Positions 10,914 through 22,059 of a stretch of DNA of 64,000 nt are shown piece after piece. A program made the translations under genes and the position numbers. The stretch covers positions 34,617,007-34,681,006 of the forward strand of contig CM067086.1 of assembly GCA_034008185.1 (NCBI GenBank), in the 5' to 3' direction. This stretch comes from Gorsachius magnificus. Lineage: Eukaryota > Chordata > Aves > Pelecaniformes > Ardeidae. The number at the start of each line of letters is the position of its first letter. Position 1 is the stretch's first letter. The notes under the pieces are model-generated. The model searched no databases. It saw only the letters and a program-made list of their open reading frames with translations, and was not told the origin of the DNA.

Positions 10914-12290
10914 GAAGGTCTGAAAAATGCTAACAGTATATTTATGCAGGGTATTTTCAAAATCAAATGGCTTTTTTTTTTTTTAAATCAGTTGCTTATA
11001 TGGTACAGCATTGCTGCACAGAATGTCCCTGTCCATAAGAAACTGATAGAACAATGTGATAATATAAGAAGTGTAGCAAGGAAAAGCAGAAGATGGAAAA
11101 CATCTTTAATTAGCCTTCCATCAGTTGGAAACTTATCTATGCCAAGAAGAAATATAATTGAGGACAATATGTGGTAACATATTACAGCTGTTCATTTTAG
11201 AAGACACAAATAAAATCATTTCATTGTTGCCTTTTTATATATTTACTTCCCCCGCCCCCCAACCACATTTTTTTTAAGAAATCCCTTAGACACTTAAATT
11301 GGAAGGCTACACAGGAATTCTTACGCCTTTTTATTATTTTACCAGATAGGGTTAGGCATATTGGTCATTTGACCTCCTTAAATGCATTGGCAGAGCTCTC
11401 ATGTTCATGGCCAAGAAATTGTCCTTGCTTCCTTTTTTCAAAGTTGTTTAAGTAATAATTTGTATTAATTACAGAAAGTACATCCTTAATTAACTGAGGA
11501 AAGACTTGGTTTTTTCCCCAGGCATCTCTCACATTTCAGCTGATGAATCCCATGATTAGACATGGAAGCTGATTTGTGAGCCAGTTATTTTATCTCATTT
11601 AGAGAATGGGGAATGGGAGTGACGAAGGAAAAGGTGATCAATACACAGAGAAACGATCACATATGCATTTGCAATTTGAGTCCAAAAGTTCCCATGTTAA
11701 TAGGAGAAGCTGTAAGTCCAAGCTTCAAAAGAAAGCCCAGATTTTATTGCGCAAAGTGATACACAGGATCTTGATTTAGAAAGGATTCTGCACAGTGCAG
11801 TGAGTAAAAAAAACACTAAACTTGACGAGGATGACTGTTCCAAATGAAGCATGTACAAACATACCTGAGAATGCACATTGCCTATAATATCTATTCACAC
11901 CAAAGGAAGGTGGTACCAAATCGGTGCATTTAAAATCAAACAGAGGTGCCCTTTGTTATAGAAGTATGCTTCTGGGGAGAACAGGATGTTACTAAATATA
12001 AATGAGTTTCAATCAATTAACCAGATAATTATCCAAACTTATATGCCTTTTCCAAGAACCTTTTTTTTTATAAACTTCAGTGCCAGAAGTCAAGCATGAA
12101 AGATATTGCAGATACAAAATAAAAGGGCCTGATTTTTACAAATCCTATCAGGATTCAACTCATATCTGAAGCCAGTGTTAAATAAAGCATTTACTACCAC
12201 TGAAGTAGTCGATCATTTCTTTTGGCCGAAAGATTTCTGAGCTTAAAGTTTTGCTCACAGATATGACATTTTTATCCTTGGAACTTTTGG
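10914..12290. other. Non-coding span with one possible MIR-like remnant
   Basis: AT-rich unique DNA. Around 11575-11630 the order GAGCCAGTTATTTTATCTCATTT, then GAGAATGGGGAATGG loosely follows the MIR tail pattern (CAGTTTTCTCATCTGTAAAATGGGGAT). The match is weaker than at 3.3 kb, so I do not call it separately. The 104-codon plus-strand frame at 10863-11177 overlaps the palindromic repeat and has no recognisable motif. Confidence 0.45.
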
Positions 12291-12552
12291 GTACATTTTC
12301 AAAAGTGCTTTTGCTATTTAGATGGGTTTTGGCATCTAAACCTTTGAGTTTATGGGAGAAACGTTAGAAGATTGGAAGTGGAGGAGCTATCAATTTGCAC
12401 ATTTTGCAGCTCCATCAGAATAGCCTAACTCAACAAAGCCCCAGTGTGATAAAGCACTGAACAGTGTGCTCAGTTTCTGTCTCATTCATGATTTTGCTGA
12501 TTTCAGCAAGGCATTCACATGCTTAGTTTCAGTACTTCGCTGAAACAGAGCT
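12291..12552. repeat. Degraded palindromic repeat pieces of sauropsid type
   Basis: Two pieces are recognisable. At 12291-12345 the text ATTTTCAAAAGTGCTTTTG followed by TTTAGATGGGTTTTGGCATCTAAA resembles the frequent theme ATTTTCAAAAGTGC...TTAGGCACCTAAA. At 12430-12552 the motifs CAACAAAGCC, AAGCACTGAAC, TTTCAGCAAGGCATTCACATGC and TTCGCTGAAACAG follow the theme TTCAGCAAAGCACTTAAGCACATGC...GCTTTGCTGAAT. Both are strongly diverged. They may derive from one old palindromic element or from two. The family name is not certain. Confidence 0.4.
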
Positions 12553-13015
12553 GAAAAGGTGCTTTATCCATTCGCAGTGCCAGAGCCGTTCAGGTTCTCA
12601 CCCGCTCTCCGAAGGTCCTGTGTACTTTGCAGCCCCCGTTAACTGTTCTTTCAAGAAGTGTTCTTATATACTGCTGCAGCCTCCTGGAATGCACCATATA
12701 CAGACAGACGGTGTGTACCAACACTCCTCAGCAGGCCCTAGCACTTTAAGAGAATAGCAATTTTCCAAATCCATTATCTATTTCACACTCAACTCATGAA
12801 AATAAATTAGCTAAATGACTGAGTCTACACATGACTTATTAAAATTAATTTTTTTCTAATATTTCTTATTTTTCTATTTACATTCATAGACTACATGAAA
12901 AATAATACAGATACTAATAGAAAATGCAGAGGTGCTCATTCTAACATACTCGTTTACCATATTAATAAACATATGCTAATTTAGCAATGTTCTGGATCTG
13001 TATCAGGATGGGGTT

Positions 13016-13150
13016 CATAGAATCATAGAATCACAGAATGTCTTGGGTTGGAAGGGACCCCTAGAGGTCATCTAGTCCAACCCCCCTGCAGTGAGCAGGG
13101 ACACCGCTAACTAGATCAGGTTGCTCAGAGCCCCGTCCACCCTGGTCTCG
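13016..13150 (-). mobile_element. CR1 LINE, 3' end only, minus strand
   Basis: The plus strand begins with CATAGAAT twice and CACAGAAT once (13016-13039), the complement of the CR1 tail octamer. It continues with GTTGGAAGGGACCCCTAGAG and GGTCATCTAGTCCAACCC, the complement of the conserved CR1 3' UTR. The next part (GCAGTGAGCAGGGACACCG, then CTAACTAGATCAGGTTGCTC) matches, on the opposite strand, the end of the longer CR1 copy at 55.7 kb almost base for base, including the stop-proximal CTGATCTAG. Similarity fades after about 13150, so the copy is severely 5'-truncated (about 135 bp) and carries no usable ORF. Confidence 0.95.
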
Positions 13151-13159
13151 CAGGCTTTC

Positions 13160-16100
13160 TGTAAACACATCACCAGAATAACCACGGAATGGTATGGAAA
13201 TGAGTGGTCTTTTACTTGAGAACAGGTTGCCACCACAGTGAAACAAGTGAAACAAGATCCTCAGCAGTGAAGGTGGACAGAAGCAGCTAGCTTCGCATGC
13301 GGGATGAAATATGAGGAAACACTAATGGACTAGTGACAAACTCACACTCTTCTAGTGCAAACAGGTCCAAGGCAACAGGAAAGAGAGCCAACTAACAAAA
13401 GGGGGTTTCAATAACGCACTTTTTTTTCCCCTCTGAGGTTTTGGGCTAGCTATTCCTCTTTCTAGACTGAATTGCTTGATAAAATACATTATGGATCACT
13501 TAACTTTTCTTAATATTAAATTCTTCAGAAATATGTAGGAAGCCTTAGACATTATAAACTGTGTTTGTAGACAGTGGCAATTCAGATTTTTCCCACTGAG
13601 AACATGAGGAGCAAAGATCAAGGTGAACTCAAAGTTGAACTTTAGAATAGGTATGCAATTTTATTTAAAAGGCAGGCGTGTTAGCCAGATGGGGGCGGGG
13701 GGGGGAAGTTCATGAGGAAAGGAGAGTATTTTTCTGACTCAGACAGGAACACTGCCTTGTTTCAGTGGTGTATATGTTCCAGCACAATCTCAAAACCGAC
13801 CAGCTAATGTTACAGAAATTACTTATATCCTCATATCCAGATCAGATCTCATATCTAAGGGTAGGTTTCCCTTTTACACCCCTCAATACTTCACCTTTTC
13901 AGCTACCATCAGTGCATTATCACAAACTTTGTTTACTGCATGCAACTATGGATCTTCTTTAAGTAACATCAGCTTCCCTGGAAGCTGAATCTAGACCACA
14001 GCAATGTTTAAAGCCATTAAAAGGGAATGTATTCACATTGTTGAGCATGTACCCAAGTACAGATCTTGCATACTCGGGTCCTGAGAAACAAACAGCCCAT
14101 AACTCCTGTAAGACCCTCAGGGTTACCATTCTGTCCTCCATAGATCCAGCTACTATTTTTGTTGTTAGTGTTTTAATTCACTTTCAGTTGCAGAACTTTT
14201 CTCAGCAATTTTTAAAGATTTTAGTAGACATACATATGTAATATCACATATATATATGGGAGACTGCAAAAATTCAGCTCTAGAAATTTTTTTTAAATGT
14301 CATTGGAGCATATTTATGACAATAAACCTTTCACATGTGAGGTGTCACATTATACATGACTGTCTGGGACTAGAAATCTCAATACATGTCCTTTATCACA
14401 TTCAAATTCATGCTAGATAAATGATATGCAAGCAAAAGTTTAAATGAGGACAGGTGTCATAAGAGTGGTAACTGAAGTAGGTTCCTTTCACCTTTCTTAA
14501 AAAGTTGTTTCATACTTACAAATTTATTTACAAAATAAGTTAATGTCCTCCAGAAATTACTTCCTAGGCTAGATCTTACTTAGGATTTCTTTCAGATAGT
14601 TGACCATTTCCTTTCTAATTATTCACAGATGGCCTTGTCAAATGTCCTGTCTGCCCAAGCAGGACTTACACAGTGTCATTGGAAAATAGGCTAAGAAATC
14701 AACTGTGTTTTCCAAAATACTATGCTAAAACTTTTGATTTTTATTTTTTTTTTAGATTATGTATAGTACCTGTCATGGTCTGCCAGAGCACGTACTACAC
14801 TGGTCTTCTCCTTTTGGACACCATTGCTATCTTATCCTGGAACAAGAGTCTCAGGCTTTGAGGGTAAGAGCATGTAGTGAGACTTTGCATAGATCAAGCC
14901 ATCAATGTCTCCTCTGAGCCAGACACACATGAATTCACAGGGAAGTTGCCCTTTGGAATTAATGAGAAAACAGAAAACAATTCTAAAAAGTAAGCAGGAA
15001 ACCACAAATTAAGTAGGGAGATTAAATTAGACACAAGCTTGCAATATACATACCATAAGAAATGGAAGGGGAACAAACTGCTTCATTATTAAATGTATCA
15101 GCATACAAAAGCATCTGCTCAACAGGTGCTTTTTTAATCCTTTTCTCTGACAACAGGACAAAAGTATTACATTAGAGGGACACACACACCCATCTTGACC
15201 TTATTGTAGGCCGCTACTAGTAATATTTGTAAGAATTATACCCATAAAAAAGAATATATTCAATTCCATGTTGAGTAATACCATTTATAACAGAAGGTGG
15301 TTGTTAAACTGACAAACATACAGAAATATAAAGGGAGTGCATAAACACTGCCAGGGATGGGAAGCCCGGATAGCTAAAGAAAACTTGAGCATTATCTGCC
15401 AGAAATGGTGAGAGTGGTATTCCACAAGGAGAAAATGGGCTGCAGGATACTACTTGTGGCACCTGAACCACTTCAGCTGGCTTATCACTGAGGTTAAGAA
15501 TCACTGTGTTTCACTGGAAAAAGCTGAGGAACCACCCCGGCAATGAAAGATAAAGCCAGGAGGTTCACAACAGCTACTCCCATGAGAAAATGATAGGCAT
15601 TAATCCAGAAGCTCTCTAGGCTAGAACCACGTGCCCTGTCAAACTAAGATAGGGCCTGGGAAAAGGAAGCAGATTAAAAATACAAGCACCCTGAAGAATT
15701 GCTCCTGTATTTCTTCTCTGGAGAGCCAACACTTCCAGATCAAAGCACCATTCCTCAGTTTACTGAGGACCAGGAGAGGACTGCATACACTAGTCACCCT
15801 AGAAAGGCTGGGTACAAAGAGAAAAATCATTAAAAGTGACAGGGGAAATCAGAGGGTGCTACATCACCTAAGGGTCATAAACACTCAAGTGTCGTCCATT
15901 TGCCCTGTGAGTCTCCAGAAGACAAGTTGAAGACAGGGCTCCCAGCACATGTGCTCCCTCTGATATGACTTAAGGTGTCTGAATATAATTTCTGAAAAAC
16001 AGACTTTCACTGAACCAAAATCTTCAGTTATAACAAATGTGCTCCTTAGAGTTAAATCTTAAAAAACCCCACATATTAGCCGAAATTATTATATAACTGC

Positions 16101-16460
16101 TCAGGGATGTGCACATTTAAAATGGCTTTAACAATCTGCCTCTAATTTGGTAAAAAATAAAATTCTCAGGGTGCTGCAGCAAGTGAATAGATTACAGACA
16201 CAAACCCCCCAAATCAAAGAAAAGGTATTGCTACCTCTTCTTAGCTCATTAAAAATTATGCCTTATGAAATGAAAAAAAAAAAAATACTTGACAAACCCT
16301 CTTTGGTACTATATTTATATCAGTTTTTTTCCCTGTGCCTCTGAAAGTTGAATACTGCAAGCAGCTTTACGTCTGAGTTTCAGAAGGAAGTTGAAATCAT
16401 GGAAAATACCTAGAGGTAGAAAAGTACAATGTGTTTTCTAATGGTTACAGGAAAAAAAAA
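13160..16460. other. Non-coding AT-rich span, no gene seen
   Basis: A G-rich run (GGGGGCGGGGGGGGG) lies at about 13690-13705. Frames are all under 100 codons, on both strands, without recognisable motifs. A 99-codon frame at 15631-15930 overlaps a reverse frame and has no family features. No LINE tail, tRNA-like box or tandem array was seen. Confidence 0.55.
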
Positions 16461-16461
16461 T

Positions 16462-16522
16462 CTGTGAACTAGGATTCTTGGTTTCGAGTCCCGATTTTAT
16501 CAGAGACTGGCTTAAGACACAT
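16462..16522 (+). mobile_element. MIR/CORE-SINE-like fragment with B-box region
   Basis: The order GAACTAGGATTCTTGGTTTC, GAGTCCCGATTTTATCAGAG, ACTGGCTTAAGAC follows sauropsid MIR copies (CTAGGATTCCTGGGTTCTAGTCCCAGCTCTGCCACAGACT, then GGCTGTGTGACC). The GGTTTCGAGTCCC part is the degraded RNA polymerase III B box (GGTTCGANNCC) with one extra T. No A box is visible at the expected distance upstream, where an A-run interrupts. This is an inactive relic. The call rests on motif order, not on an alignment. Confidence 0.5.
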
Positions 16523-16708
16523 CCAGCTTAGATGTTTCAACAGCTAAAAGATGCTTGGCCACAGCAAGATGATTCAGAGTGCCAGTTAGGAACCTGTCTC
16601 CTTAGTCATTCAGCGAAGAGATTTTTTTGGAGATATGTGTATTGCCAGGCTCCCAAAATAGTCAATGGAGGCTGATAGGCTGCTTTTAAGAATGAAGTCA
16701 GAGCAAAA

Positions 16709-17155
16709 GTGTCAGACAGTTATTCCTGTAATCGCACTCTGGAGGAGCCCATCTCTCACTGTCCATTAGAGGAAAAGTGCATCAGAAGCATCGCCGAGTT
16801 ACCTGGCCTCAGCTCAGTCCAAGGGGAACCCATCCCTCCACATCTCATGTGGAAGCTCAGCCAGCTGAGGCCATTGTCACCCCAGCGGCAGGACCGAGCT
16901 CCCACTGGAGCCCCAGCTGCCCTGACTGCTGACGTGGCCTCTCTGCTGGCTGAGGCTGACATGAGCGTGGAAAGAGCCAGCTCTCTCTGCACACAGGGCC
17001 ACCAGGGAAAGAAATGTGACACCATTCTGGACCTCAGCTACATCTCCATGACTGATAGGAGTGGTCCCAACCCAAAACATCTGACCCAGAGAGCCTCATT
17101 CGAGCCCGGGTACCCAGAACTGTGCAGGCAGGAATCACGGGGACATAAAGAATAA
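16709..17155 (+). other. GC-elevated segment with 148-codon open frame, unassigned
   Basis: Base composition rises clearly above the flanks between about 16740 and 17130, and one plus-strand frame is open for 148 codons (MSDSYSCN to RGHKE). It is rich in Pro, Ser, Leu, Glu and Arg, has no transmembrane stretch or Cys/His cluster, and matches no family I recognise. Two reverse-strand frames are open over the same DNA, as happens by chance in GC-richer sequence. The first ATG is taken as given, and no promoter or splice context supports it. It lies between two SINE-like pieces and could be an old retrocopy, a relic of an unknown element, or a non-coding transcript exon. Confidence 0.2.
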
Positions 17156-17169
17156 GCCTGAGGAAACTA

Positions 17170-17230
17170 AGTCTCTAGCTCAGTTAGTACGGCACTTGCT
17201 GGGAACAGGGAGGAACTGAGTTTCCACTGA
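17170..17230 (+). mobile_element. tRNA-derived SINE head-like fragment
   Basis: TCTCTAGCTCAGTTAGTACG resembles a tRNA A box (TAGCTCAGTTGGTAGAGC), and it is followed by GCACTTGCTGGGAACAGG and GAGGAACTGAGTTTCC. The order matches the head of tRNA-derived CORE-SINEs (TAGCTCAGTGGTAGAGCACTTGCCTGGG, then AGGAGGTCCTGGGTTC). The B box is badly eroded and no acceptor-stem pairing is visible, so it is not a functional tRNA gene. Confidence 0.4.
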
Positions 17231-17239
17231 AGCAAGTTT

Positions 17240-19990
17240 CTGACATGAATATGATTTTAGAAAACTGTTCCCAAGAACAGAAGAAAGCATTTCAAGACTA
17301 TATCATGACTTGTTATAATTAAACTGTCCTAGGAGTTACCTGGAGATGTACTGGGATAGGTCTCCCTCTGGTACTGATACTTCCAGGTAGTCACCAGTTT
17401 TTGAAAAAAGTCACTGAATACACAGCAGGACCTAATGCAAAAGAACACTTAAATATCAGAATTAATAGATATGATTTTCTGTTGAGATGAAGCTACCGTT
17501 TCAGCAGATCCCGTGCGTTTAAACTGTGGGTTTAAAAATCTAGGTTCCTTCTGATTCAGAATCACTTTTCTAGGCAACAATACTTCTTCCTCTCCTCTGA
17601 GCTTGTCTCCTGAAGCTGTAGCTATCCCAGAATAAGGATTTCAACCTCCTATCCCTTGTCTAAACTGGGCATTTCAGTTTCTCAACTACTGCCATATGGG
17701 GGGCTTCAGAAGCAGCATCACTACAGCTGCACCCACACGGACCAAGCAGTACTCACTTGCGCTGCTCCGCTGGGCTTAAGGGCCTCTGCTACTGCACTGT
17801 CCTGCTTTCTATTCAAACATTCTCTATAACTGAATATAAAGAGGTATGTTTTGAGTTGCCACATTGTTCATTTTCAAAAGCTACATTGACTTGCAGGCAA
17901 CAAATTTTCAGTGCTCTGCTTGTATCAGAGGGGCTTGATTCACATGTTTCGTTTTTAGAAGAAATTATTTCACGATCCAATTTCAACAGTTAAGCATCTT
18001 TGGGTTTCCATTTATGAAATCAGCAATCTTTTCTCGTTTTCAAATTTCTATGCACCATAGCTGTACAAGTGGTTTTTTTCATTAATTACTACCTTTTGCT
18101 GCTAACAGCTTAAGATTGAGTTACAAATCCAAAACCGCTTTCTGAGTAGTGAGTCCTTCCAGACTGTGAAAAACTGTTGACACCAATACAGCAGTACTGA
18201 TGTTAATAAGTATATACTGTAGCTTCTCTGCAGTTAGACTACAGTCTGGAAAGCTCTCAGTGTATTCTTTTTCAAAGGCATGTAAAAAAAAAACCCACAA
18301 ACAACCTTGTTATAATTAAGAAAAATAGTTAGAATCCAATCTACTGTGAATGGCTGTTTTTCACTGTATTAGAAAAAGAAAAAAAAGAACAAGTTAAAAT
18401 AAAGAGAAATAAGTTACCCTTTGAACTGCTTGAACTCTTGAATCTACAAACGAATTTTGGAAAATCTGACAGATAAACCTAGGTAAAATGACGTAATTTC
18501 ATTTCTGCTTCTGGGAGAAGAAGAGGAAAGGGGGAAACTATTGTGGTTTTGAAATCACAACAGAATGAACTCACTCTCATTCTCTGACCTATTCATTTCT
18601 CAATACTTATTTTTATAGCTCATGTTACGAAGTTATGTAATGATAATTTATAGGTCAGCTCGACAGAACCAGGCAGACAATACTGAACATGATCCTTACT
18701 GTTCCGGTCCACAAATCCAACAGCCTATATTGCCTCTCCTCTCCCCCAGACTGTTTGAACTTTCCTCACAGAGATGTGCGATAAAAGGAAACATATGAAC
18801 AAAAATAGGGAACAAAGGGGAGAAAGGGAAGACTTTTATATCATTCACTCACAAGCATTTCTAAAAGCCCCAAAGGGCAGCAGTCAGCAAGGACGCTGCT
18901 TTCTAAATGCAGTTTGGAGAACGCCTATGGAACTGGTGCCCATAACATGGACAGATGTTTATTTTCTCTGAGTTTATGTCTCAGACTCAGGATTCAGCAT
19001 TTCAGCAGCTCATCATTAAGCTTCTAAAGCGATTCAAGTGTGGCTTGCCATGAGCGCAGAACTGATAACTTGTCTGTCACCAGCAGTCACATCCAAGCCT
19101 ACCCAGACAGGAACACCCACACCAGAGGCAAAATGTGGATCCTATGTATAGGAAATTCTATTTTCAGCTACTGAGCTACCTAAAAATAAACTCCTACTCA
19201 AATGCAAGAGTTTCCTTCAGTCCATTTTATTAGTACTATTAAAATACAAAGTACCATTTTGATTTGCAAGAACTATTCCTACTCTAGCAGTGTCAGGTGG
19301 CTGGGTTCCAGTATCCTGTGAATACACTTTACATTCTTCTAAAGAACTGGGCATTTTCAAAAGGACAGTACTTTATATTTTGAAAAATATCCCTCAGTGA
19401 TTTTCTGCCAGCTGAAACATCCAAAGTGTCTGCCCTCAAAAAAGATTCAGTGCTTTTGGCAGCATTTGCAAGCTAGTCTGTTTTTTCCAATCCAGAAAAA
19501 ATTTCTTTGCCAGACAGTCATCTGAAATAATGTTCTTACACAGAAAATACATGTTCAGTATGTTTTGCATTTATACACTGTAAAGAGGCCAGTATGCAAG
19601 AAGTTCTGAGCTCCTAGAGGCTGGCACTGGATTACAAGGGCAGCTACTTTCAGATTGAAAGTGAAGACACTGGAAGATGGCGAAGGTGATAACGAAGCCC
19701 TGAGATTTCTGGGACCATGACTGGGACAACATGACTCCCAGGACTACAGGGTCATGGGGCAGTGATGCTAGAGAGTGCTATGAGATTACCGGTTTTGGGC
19801 AGGCTGTGACAAAAAGTCAGCGACTCACTGTGAGGAGAGGAAGAGGCCAGCAGCAGGTTCATGGTGTCTGGCCATGGGGCAGCGGTACCTTGGATATCGA
19901 ACTGGCGTACCCACCCAAAGTATTTCCAAGGTGAAAATGCTGATGGATTGTCAACAAGACAGCAGTTCTGATGATATGATAGAAGCCTCC
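17240..19990. other. Non-coding span, no gene seen
   Basis: Mostly AT-rich. A pair of 11-base complementary words (TTCCAGACTGT near 18157, ACAGTCTGGAA near 18242) is separated by about 75 bases. A slightly GC-richer stretch at 19700-19930 carries a 67-codon frame without recognisable features. I found no LINE or SINE remnant that I could defend. Confidence 0.5.
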
Positions 19991-19996
19991 AATTTC

Positions 19997-20134
19997 TAAA
20001 TTTGAAATGTTCCTCCTTATTTTTATTTTTATATGTATATATATATATATTTAAATTTGAAATATTCCTCCTTATTTTTATTTTTATGTGTATATATATA
20101 TATATATATTTATATTTGAAATTCCTCCCTATTC
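19997..20134. repeat. Tandem repeat of ~54-59 bp, about 2.4 copies, with TA runs
   Basis: The unit starts TAAATTTGAAATGTTCCTCC, continues TTATTTTTATTTTTATATG and ends in a (TA)n run. Copy one is about 19997-20050. Copy two is about 20051-20109 and differs by a few substitutions and a longer TA run. A partial third copy (TTATATTTGAAATTCCTCCC) is at about 20110-20134. Length differences lie mainly in the TA run, as expected from slippage, so the locus is likely to vary in length between individuals. Confidence 0.85.
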
Positions 20135-20399
20135 TATGGGACTTCCCAGAGTAGTTTTTTATTTGAATAGTGAGCTAGCCTTACAATCAGATTGTAGATT
20201 ACATCGTTTATCCTATGAACAGAAGATCCCAAACAAAATAGGATTCAGAACCTACCATGATTTCAGATTTTGAGGGATCTGTGTGGACCTCTCACAAACC
20301 ATAGTCTTCATTCCTTTATGAAAGGAACAAATTCAAAGGATTTAAGCTTTTGGAAAGATTTCCACATGCTAAAACAGTGTACAGCACCCTAAAGACATG

Positions 20400-20433
20400 G
20401 TCAGACATAGTTGTATATCAAACTATGTCTGAC
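20400..20433. repeat. Perfect 13-bp inverted repeat, 8-base loop
   Basis: GTCAGACATAGTT at 20400-20412 is the exact reverse complement of AACTATGTCTGAC at 20421-20433, with loop GTATATCA. No T-run follows, and in a vertebrate genome an intrinsic terminator reading would not apply. It is listed as an isolated hairpin with no assigned role. Confidence 0.85.
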
Positions 20434-20439
20434 AGATCT

Positions 20440-21048
20440 AGCTGCTCCCCCAGTTGCTTGTTCCATTCTGCTGACAGAGGTTAGCACCCTCGCAGCAGAG
20501 CAGGACAGGTAAGCATTCCTTATCTGCTTCTCTGTGAATGTAGAGATCTCTGCTTAGGCTGCTCTTCTTTGACAGGGCAAGCTCAGATTCTGCATTTTGC
20601 ACTGAAATGGTTAAAGTATGTGTATTCAGTACACATGGCAGAAACCTCTTCTGCCCTTCATTCCAGAGGAGGTTCAAATGCAGGGCCCAATAACTTGCAG
20701 ACCAATCTGTCGATGGTCTAAAACATCATCACATTCAAATTTAATAAGTATGTTGCTGCATTATGACAACTTTAATATTCTTCAGAACTAATATTTCTTT
20801 CTGGGGCAGCCTTTCCTTTCAAGTTTCATAATGACCTTGGATTTTTTTCCCTCCCTCTCTCTTTTTGGGTAAAAGAAATACAGTTTTCTGGGGACATACA
20901 AACAAACACTGCTGAAATTAAATACACATACTTCCCACTGACAGTCTTCTCGAGTTGGTTTTTTTTTTTTGTTTGTTTTCTTTTTGATTTCTGGTGCTGG
21001 GATTTTTTTTTGCATTAATATGTGATCTCAGAATTTAAAGAACTCATT
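20440..21048. other. Non-coding span with poly-pyrimidine stretches
   Basis: No gene recognised. The interval 20850-20870 and 20955-21010 is T- and C-rich with T-runs interrupted by G (GTTTGTTTTC). Reverse-strand frames here are Lys-rich shadows of these tracts. Confidence 0.5.
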
Positions 21049-21104
21049 AATCGTGCTCCAAATTCTCACAGGGAGCAATCATGCTCCAAATTCTCACAGG
21101 GAGC
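21049..21104. repeat. 28-bp tandem duplication, two copies
   Basis: The unit at 21049-21076 (begins AATCGTGCTCC, ends CACAGGGAGC) is repeated directly at 21077-21104 with a single G-to-A difference at the fifth base. The near identity indicates a recent duplication, probably by replication slippage. It has no coding significance. Confidence 0.95.
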
Positions 21105-21109
21105 TTGGC

Positions 21110-21550
21110 CTTTTTTTCAAAAAACAGCCTATCTGTTCTCAAGGTGTAGTATAAAATGTGACACAAACTTTCAGTGTGTGTGCTTCAAGAAAATCACCTA
21201 CCCACCATTATTATGATAAATATTTTTTTTTAAAAAATTACTTTCTGTGTGTAACTTCATGAGGCACATAAGCCTTTTGCTTTTCTTCTGTGAAAATATC
21301 TATGTGAAATGCCATGGCATATATTATATATAAGAGCAGATGAGACAAGCAAATGGTCCTAAACATGCATGCAGTAAAAGGTTTGTCCAGAAGACAGGTC
21401 AGAGAAAAGAGGTGGTTTTCACATATATTCACAAGAAACGTCCAATAGCTTCTAAGCACAGTCAACCTGTCATTCCCACAGCCACGGAGCAGATACAGTT
21501 CCTGTGTGAATATGGTTCCAACTGACACAGTTACAAATAGCAGCCTTTGA
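21110..21550. other. Non-coding span, overlapping opposite frames
   Basis: A 116-codon minus-strand frame (21588 to 21238) overlaps a 61-codon plus frame. The minus-strand product would be rich in Leu, Thr and Phe but shows no motif I know. With open frames on both strands and no context, I treat both as chance. Confidence 0.45.
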
Positions 21551-21551
21551 A

Positions 21552-22010
21552 GTGACAACAAAGCATCAGCAAGCCATCCCCAAGCCACTCAAACATATTT
21601 TTAACGTCACACAATTGGGAAAAAAAGACCAGCCTGTGCTCTGCCTCCATGGGCATCATATGAAGGCCAAGGATGGCAATGTGGGCTGCTGGGGCCTCCA
21701 GCTGGAGCTGCCCTGCACCTTCAAAGAAGTCTTCAGAGCAGCCAAGAGCCCAGAGCCCCAGAAGACATGCTGCAAAGACTATGTACTGGTGGCCTGCTCA
21801 GAAGTTAGGTCATGCTCTGCCATGACTTGGGCCAGGGCCAACGTTTGCAGGCTGGCTGGCTGGCCAGACATCAGATACGACCCCAAAGGCAGACAAAAAA
21901 GGCAGTCTGCAAACAGGATCCTTGCCCAGCTTATCTGCTACAGGCTGAGGGAGTTATCTGACAGGAGGCTCAGTACCAGGCACAGGCTCACCTGGAAAAG
22001 CATGAGGTGA
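21552..22010 (+). other. GC-elevated segment with 152-codon open frame, unassigned
   Basis: From about 21640 to 22090 the composition is richer in G and C than the surroundings, and one plus-strand frame is open for 152 codons (MTTKHQQA to TWKSMR). The product would be basic, with about ten Cys and no obvious repeat, transmembrane stretch or known fold signature. I see no poly(A) tail, flanking duplication or LINE motif that would mark a retrocopy. The frame could be a chance one in GC-richer DNA, a relic of a pseudogene, or an exon of an unknown transcript. Confidence 0.2.
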
Positions 22011-22059
22011 AAGGCCTACACAAGCACAACCCTTGCTGCCAGTGCACTGGTTATAAGTG

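Noticed and set aside
11575..11630. Additional MIR-like tail
   Set aside because: Only a loose CATTT..AATGGGGAAT order is visible, weaker than at 3.3 and 16.5 kb.
17174..17196. A-box-like TAGCTCAGTTAGTACGG as a functional tRNA gene
   Set aside because: No acceptor or anticodon stem pairing can be drawn and the B box is eroded. It fits a SINE relic better.
18157..18252. 11-base complementary words TTCCAGACTGT and ACAGTCTGGAA
   Set aside because: The arms are short and about 75 bases apart. A match of this kind is expected by chance across the window.
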